From: Cytophagales bacterium
Lineage (GTDB): Bacteria; Bacteroidota; Bacteroidia; Cytophagales; Spirosomataceae
Assembly: GCA_013298125.1 (NCBI GenBank)
Contig: JAAFJP010000007.1
Span: 124,001 to 188,000, forward strand
DNA: 64,000 nucleotides
Direction of reading: 5' to 3'
The position numbers and the translations under genes are program-made. The notes beneath the pieces are model-generated. The model did no database searches, was not told where the DNA came from, and was given only the letters and a program-made list of their open reading frames with translations. Positions 59,908-64,000 of the stretch are shown here, piece by piece; the stretch's first letter is position 1; every line of letters starts with the position of its first letter.

Positions 59908-60188
59908 ATAAAGAAGAATTAGAAGCCATAAAAGCTCGCTACGAAGCTACTTCCGTAGCCCCTTGGGTGCCGTTTATCGAAGGACGAGACTGCGAAAGTG
60001 GTAGTAGTTTTATCATGACGGGCATACCCAAAGGCGAAGATATTTGGCAATCGAAACGGGGTGAGGATATAGAAATCGTAAGCGGAGCAATGAATGCCGA
60101 TATAGATTTTATCGCCCATGCTCGCCAGGATATTCCAAGGCTTTTGGAAGAAATTGAACGATTAAAAAAAATCATTGATGGAAAATAA
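59904..60188 (+). CDS. Small hypothetical protein, phage/Ea22-like fold
   Basis: A 94-aa protein: EELEAIKARYEATSVAPWVP, then GSSFIMTGIPKGEDIWQS and DIDFIAHARQDIPRLLEEIE. The 'ARYEAxxxxPW ... DxxFIAHARQDIPxLL' pattern is widespread in small proteins of phage or phage-like origin and of immunity loci. Role unknown. It overlaps both neighbours. Confidence 0.75.
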   Translation: MNKEELEAIKARYEATSVAPWVPFIEGRDCESGSSFIMTGIPKGEDIWQSKRGEDIEIVSGAMNADIDFIAHARQDIPRLLEEIERLKKIIDGK

Positions 60189-60771
60189 TTTCAACGAAAC
60201 TTACCTCCGAACACTTGTAAAAGGCGACTTACAAGGCGATTTTGGTCCTTTTTTGACTCATGAAACCTACGAAGTGGAAGGTTATATCCAGCAAATGTTG
60301 GGGCGATTAAAAGACCGCAAAGACATCAAAATTCAAGCGGATTTTACGGCTTATGGGAGTGGTTTTGCCTCTTATATCAACGTGAAAATCACGAAGAAAG
60401 ATAGGTCAGATACTGTATTTTCTAAAAAAGGAAATCTTGATGCTGAAACCAAAAATAGCATCATTTTATATATTTCTTTGCTTGCTCCTTATTGGTTTTT
60501 TGGTGGAGCGTTATGGACTGAAAACTATCTCGAAGGCAAATATCAAGGCGGTTCAATGCCTTTTTTACGTCCCGAAGACAATTCCAAATATGACAAAATA
60601 ATTTGGCAAGAAGAGATTGATTTTATCACCCAACATTTTGACGAATATCGTTACCGATTATTGACCCAAACCGAACTCGAACCGTTTTTGGATTTTGAGA
60701 TTGACATTCCCTCAATTATTGCCGACAAACCCTATCAAATCTTCGATTGTTTCTTTTATTGGGAAGATTAA
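60178..60771 (+). CDS. Hypothetical protein, 197 aa
   Basis: ATG at 60178 gives MENNFNETYLRTLVKGDLQG; a TTG one codon earlier is possible. It overlaps the preceding stop by 11 bases. Aromatic-rich centre (LLAPYWFFGGALWTENYLEG) and acidic tail (FLDFEIDIPSIIADKPYQIF, DCFFYWED). No family is recognised. The general look (acidic, cytosolic, ~200 aa) is that of immunity proteins. Confidence 0.65.
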   Translation: MENNFNETYLRTLVKGDLQGDFGPFLTHETYEVEGYIQQMLGRLKDRKDIKIQADFTAYGSGFASYINVKITKKDRSDTVFSKKGNLDAETKNSIILYISLLAPYWFFGGALWTENYLEGKYQGGSMPFLRPEDNSKYDKIIWQEEIDFITQHFDEYRYRLLTQTELEPFLDFEIDIPSIIADKPYQIFDCFFYWED

Positions 60772-60783
60772 AAAATAAATAAA

Positions 60784-61833
60784 ATGCTTGGAAAAAACGT
60801 GTTCAGACTCTGGCAGTCAATGGACGACTACAACGAAACTCAGCTATACGGTAAGTTGAATGAAGCCACAGATTGGCAAATTCTAAGGGATATTTCCGAA
60901 GGTATAAAGCAAGCAAGCGATTATCAACCTTTTAAATTGAACTTAAAATCAAACAAAATCCTCAAAAAAGATTTGATACCAGCCCCTGCGGGTGTGCATT
61001 TTATCAGTGAAAAGTTTAAAAATTATTTTGATGCCGATGTATTTGAAGGCAGTGTGTTGTTGCCCGCTACAATCAACGATACCCCATACTATGCTTGGAT
61101 ATTTTTAGACATCAACGATTGTTTGAATAGAGCGGAAAGCCAGTTAGAGGACTTTAAATACGATGAGAACAGCGACCAAATTCCTCACAAATTTGTTTTT
61201 GATTCCAATAAAATAAAAGACAATAGGTTTTTTAAACTATCAGATGAAGGTAACGAACTCTACTATTGTGATGAAATCGTTGGCAGAAAAATCTTGGCTA
61301 GTGACCTAAACCTGATGGCACAACCACTTGTGTATGAAGAAAAAGACCTACGAAAAAGAGTTAATTACGATAACCCAGTTGTCGGGATTCATTTTGAAGA
61401 GCCTGAAAACTGGCATTTAGAGTGTAAGCAATATAAAAAAATCAAAGAGGGTAAAAAGTTAACCTATAAAGATTGGGAAATTAAATTTGGAATGGGTGAA
61501 TTAGAGTTTGGATTGCTTTCCATGTATCGCCATCAATTGTTGGTTTCTACTAATTCGTTGCAAAAAGCTGAAATTCATATTGGCTTAACCAAACGCACAG
61601 CGGAAGAATATTTTAACTATCGAAGTTCCATAAAACCCATTGATTTTCAACATATTGACACAAAATTTGAAAGTCGAATTAATGAATACGAATGGGAAAA
61701 GACGTTGATTACGCCATACAAAAATGAGCTTAATTTATACATAATTATTGTGAATAGAACCCATTTAAAGACAGATGAAATTTATAAAAATGAGGCGTTG
61801 GAGGTTGTGACAAGTATTCGATTTAAAGTGTAA
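60784..61833 (+). CDS. Two-part hypothetical protein, Imm11/DUF1629-like N-terminal half
   Basis: A 349-aa protein. The N-terminal half (MLGKNVFRLWQSMDDYNETQ; LIPAPAGVHFISEKFKNYFD; LPATINDTPYYAWIFLDIND; KFVFDSNKIKDNRFFKLSDE) follows the pattern of the DUF1629/Imm11-type immunity family. The second half (NPVVGIHFEEPENWHLECKQ to SIRFKV, about residues 195-349) appears to be a separate domain of unknown type. So this may be a fusion of two immunity-type domains. Family call is tentative. Confidence 0.6.
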   Translation: MLGKNVFRLWQSMDDYNETQLYGKLNEATDWQILRDISEGIKQASDYQPFKLNLKSNKILKKDLIPAPAGVHFISEKFKNYFDADVFEGSVLLPATINDTPYYAWIFLDINDCLNRAESQLEDFKYDENSDQIPHKFVFDSNKIKDNRFFKLSDEGNELYYCDEIVGRKILASDLNLMAQPLVYEEKDLRKRVNYDNPVVGIHFEEPENWHLECKQYKKIKEGKKLTYKDWEIKFGMGELEFGLLSMYRHQLLVSTNSLQKAEIHIGLTKRTAEEYFNYRSSIKPIDFQHIDTKFESRINEYEWEKTLITPYKNELNLYIIIVNRTHLKTDEIYKNEALEVVTSIRFKV

Positions 61834-61899
61834 CCTGAACTTTCCAGTTCGGATTACATTCACTTACAAAACATATCAAATTTTCAATAAAAATTAACC

Positions 61900-62853
61900 A
61901 TGTCAAAACGAAAAAAACGCATAAAATCTACCGAATGCCCTAATTGCCATACGATTTTTGCTGATGACCACTCTAATTATTGTGCCAACTGTGGGCAGGA
62001 AAACCATACGCACAAACTGCCCGTAAAACACTTTTTTACAGAGCTTATTGAGTCGCTTACGCATTTTGATACTAAGGTTTTGGCAAGTCTCAAAGACCTT
62101 GTTTTATACCCAGGATTAGTCATCCAAAAATTTAATGATAACAAACGAGCGAGGTATGTGCCACCCATAAGGCTTTATGCGTTTATGAGCTTTATCTTTT
62201 TTTTAATTTGGACTACGGTGACTACAAAAGAGGTTGAAGTAGAGTCAAATTTTTTCAAAAATACTCCTAAGACAGTTAGTAAATGGTCAGTAAGTTTTAT
62301 ACACAAGACCACCGTAGATTCTTCTACAATGAAGGTGTTAACTAAATTGCCTAAGCTGACTAATGCGGCAATTGATAGTGTTTTGTATAAAAAAAATATC
62401 CAAACCAATTGGATAAATACCCGTTTGCTAAATTCCGCTGTGAGGTTACTAAAAGGGGAATTGACCTTGTTAGATTTGTATAGTAGATTCATTAAATATT
62501 CGTCTTACGCTATATTTATTTTGATGCCTATTTTCGCCTTATTACTCATGCTTTTTTATCGAAAACGTAACTATTTTTACTCAGAATGTTTAGTGTTTTC
62601 GATATACTACCATACCCTTATTTTCGGTGTTCTCATTTTGCTAATCATCTTGCAAAGCCTGTTCAAAATAAATGGTAATTATATAGCTCTTTTGGTTTTA
62701 TTCTGTGTATTCAGCTATTTAGGCTTGGCACTAAGGAGGGTTTTTATGGATTCTATCTCAATGACGATACTAAAAACAGTTTTACTATCAATAACATACC
62801 TCTTTTTACTGATGTTATCAGCCGTAATTTTACTTTTGTCGAGCATAGTCTAA
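61900..62853 (+). CDS. DUF3667 family membrane protein with zinc ribbon
   Basis: A 317-aa membrane protein. The N-terminal zinc ribbon (STECPNCHTIFADDHSNYCA, NCGQEN) is followed by the DUF3667 signature VKHFFTELIESLTHFDTKVL, ASLKDLVLYPGLVIQKFNDN and KRARYVPPIRLYAFMSFIFF. About four transmembrane helices follow (near residues 97-113, 200-222, 235-255, 290-312). Common in Bacteroidota, function unknown. It is the one membrane protein of the run. Confidence 0.88.
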   Translation: MSKRKKRIKSTECPNCHTIFADDHSNYCANCGQENHTHKLPVKHFFTELIESLTHFDTKVLASLKDLVLYPGLVIQKFNDNKRARYVPPIRLYAFMSFIFFLIWTTVTTKEVEVESNFFKNTPKTVSKWSVSFIHKTTVDSSTMKVLTKLPKLTNAAIDSVLYKKNIQTNWINTRLLNSAVRLLKGELTLLDLYSRFIKYSSYAIFILMPIFALLLMLFYRKRNYFYSECLVFSIYYHTLIFGVLILLIILQSLFKINGNYIALLVLFCVFSYLGLALRRVFMDSISMTILKTVLLSITYLFLLMLSAVILLLSSIV

Positions 62854-62887
62854 TACATCCTTGCTTATCAATAAATACTATCCAAAA

Positions 62888-63556
62888 ATGACCTACTCAG
62901 TCAAAGAAATATTTGAAGAAATTTTGAAGGAAAGCGTTACGCCTTTCTTCAAAAAACAGGGCTATAAAAAGCAAAATTATAATTACCGTAAAACAGAAAA
63001 TGGCTTAACTTTCATTGTTAATTTTCAGTCAAGTGGTTATAATTCAGTGGATTATGCGGCTTATTATATTAATTGTGGGATATTTTGTACTGAGTTTGAA
63101 AACATAGTAGGGGAAGAATTTATTGCCAATCCCAAAGAAGTAGATTGCCTTTTTCGTGAGAGAATAGAGCGAATTACAGGTTCGGGTAAGCAACAAATTG
63201 AGATTTTAGAATCGAGTGATGCGGGGAAGATTAGTATTACCAATGAGCTTTTATCAGAATTAGAAAAGGTGGTTTCATTTTTTGAAACTATCAAAACGAT
63301 GGATGATTTGGTGAGTTTGTGCATAGAAAGACATACGTTTTTTTACGAAAAGATATTTCATTATTTATGTATCAAAAAAGACATGATTCGATTGGATATT
63401 TTCTTCCAAAAATTCGGCGATAACTTCAAAGATGATGAAAGATTTATCTTTTTTGAAAGTCGTTTGAATGATATTTTGGTGTCTCATGGAATTGAGAAAA
63501 TGAAGTTTAAGGCGGTTATGAGTGTGTCTTTTGAGTTACAAGAAAAACCAAATTAG
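62888..63556 (+). CDS. DUF4304 family protein
   Basis: A 222-aa cytosolic protein from ATG 62888 (MTYSVKEIFEEILKESVTPF); a TTG at 62861 would add 9 residues. FFKKQGYKKQNYNYRKTENG, LTFIVNFQSSGYNSVDYAAY and NCGIFCTEF fit DUF4304, a family found in polymorphic-toxin immunity loci. The C-terminal half is helical (ELLSELEKVVSFFETIKTMD). Confidence 0.8.
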   Translation: MTYSVKEIFEEILKESVTPFFKKQGYKKQNYNYRKTENGLTFIVNFQSSGYNSVDYAAYYINCGIFCTEFENIVGEEFIANPKEVDCLFRERIERITGSGKQQIEILESSDAGKISITNELLSELEKVVSFFETIKTMDDLVSLCIERHTFFYEKIFHYLCIKKDMIRLDIFFQKFGDNFKDDERFIFFESRLNDILVSHGIEKMKFKAVMSVSFELQEKPN

Positions 63557-63559
63557 CGT

Positions 63560-64000
63560 ATGAATTGGACAGAAAACGGAACGCTTTTGACATACTCACC
63601 ATACACGCCTTGCAAAGAGATTTTTCAAGCCGCTTGTGATGAAATTGGCAAATATTACGAACAAAAAGGTTTCAAATATTCGCCATCTCGTCCAAAAATA
63701 ACTCTCAAAAAAGGGGACTACGCTATTGAAATTGCCTTTTTTTCAAGTCGAAGCAATACGCCTGGGCAATATGTGAATTTGGAAATTATCCCCAGCCTGT
63801 CCTGCAAATCAGCGAAAACTGAGGCGAATCCCAAGGGAATTTTGAGCCAATATCCCGATTTATTTTATCATCCATCAGACGAAATTCCTCCCAAAATGAC
63901 CATCAACGAGATTTATGGTGGAGTGATTTATAACACCGAATCTTGGATTACGGAGTCGGTCATCAGGGACTACCACGCCTGCAATGTGTATGACTTAGAC
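63560..64000 (+). CDS. DUF4304-like hypothetical protein (cut by the window end)
   Basis: An open frame of 147 codons from the ATG at 63560, 3 bases after the preceding stop codon, running off the window. It reads MNWTENGTLLTYSPYTPCKE, then ACDEIGKYYEQKGFKYSPSR, IEIAFFSSRSNTPGQYVNLE, IIPSLSCKSAKTEA. The 'YYEQKGFKYS..RP.....G....I.FFSS..N' plan resembles the previous DUF4304 protein, so it may be a distant tandem relative. It continues the run of small one-strand genes. Confidence 0.7.
   Translation, partial: MNWTENGTLLTYSPYTPCKEIFQAACDEIGKYYEQKGFKYSPSRPKITLKKGDYAIEIAFFSSRSNTPGQYVNLEIIPSLSCKSAKTEANPKGILSQYPDLFYHPSDEIPPKMTINEIYGGVIYNTESWITESVIRDYHACNVYDLD

Overview
The window reads as a chromosome segment of a member of the Bacteroidota, most likely a Cytophagales-type bacterium. 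The grounds are -7 boxes of the form TAnnTTTG with TTG about 20 bases upstream, start codons without clear Shine-Dalgarno sequences, TonB-dependent receptors with N-terminal carboxypeptidase-regulatory-like domains, a type IX secretion C-terminal sorting domain, and families common in that phylum (DUF3467, DUF2490, DUF5777, DUF3667). Genus is not claimed. Nothing here is a phage, plasmid or insertion sequence, and there is no CRISPR array.

Layout. 1-2018: end of mreB, then mreC and mreD (rod-shape morphogenesis). 2092-5404 (minus): uxaB, kdgK and eda, a hexuronate breakdown block. 5730-9785: a DUF3467 protein, a secreted S9 peptidase, and an ECF sigma factor with a small overlapping gene. 9952-13437: GDP-fucose synthase, a secreted MORN-like protein, heptose-7-phosphate kinase. 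13717-21430: membrane phosphoesterase, OmpA/PD40 protein, HicAB toxin-antitoxin pair, LOG-type hydrolase, Uma2-like protein, lipoprotein, epimerase, amidase. 21587-30809: plsC, recO, a dioxygenase, a DUF4926/DUF6883 pair, lptB, a type II restriction-modification pair resembling HinP1I/HhaI (predicted GCGC), recJ and a DUF1501 protein. 30983-37326: two TonB-dependent receptors and a porin. 37464-38862: nfu, then on the minus strand tRNA-Gly(GCC) and a tRNA-Leu(UAA) interrupted by a 232-nt group I intron. 39086-47251: a DUF2490 barrel, a T9SS-sorted protein, and a histidine kinase and response regulator separated by a protease, a hydrolase and a phosphoesterase. 47399-50081: TPP riboswitch and TonB receptor. 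50355-54719: YceI, DUF5777, Rieske, metal-domain, YceI and tandem-haemoglobin genes, next to hemA (55254). 56958-64000: a one-strand run of small genes that looks like a polymorphic-toxin immunity array.

Two features stand out. The first is the tRNA-Leu(UAA) gene. The two exons join to a normal Leu tRNA at the classical position between U34 and A35, and the insert folds with P1, P2, P3, P4, P7 and P8 of the IC3 type known from cyanobacteria and plastids. The second is that a large share of the intergenic gaps is filled by long imperfect inverted repeats. They belong to several unrelated sequence families but share one architecture, they are often nested inside one another, they lie even between genes of one operon, and in one case the repeat lies inside a coding N-terminus.

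Limits: everything comes from reading the sequence by eye and from remembered family knowledge. No alignment, search or folding program was run. Comparisons with named proteins (HinP1I, HhaI, the Anabaena tRNA-Leu intron) are from memory.
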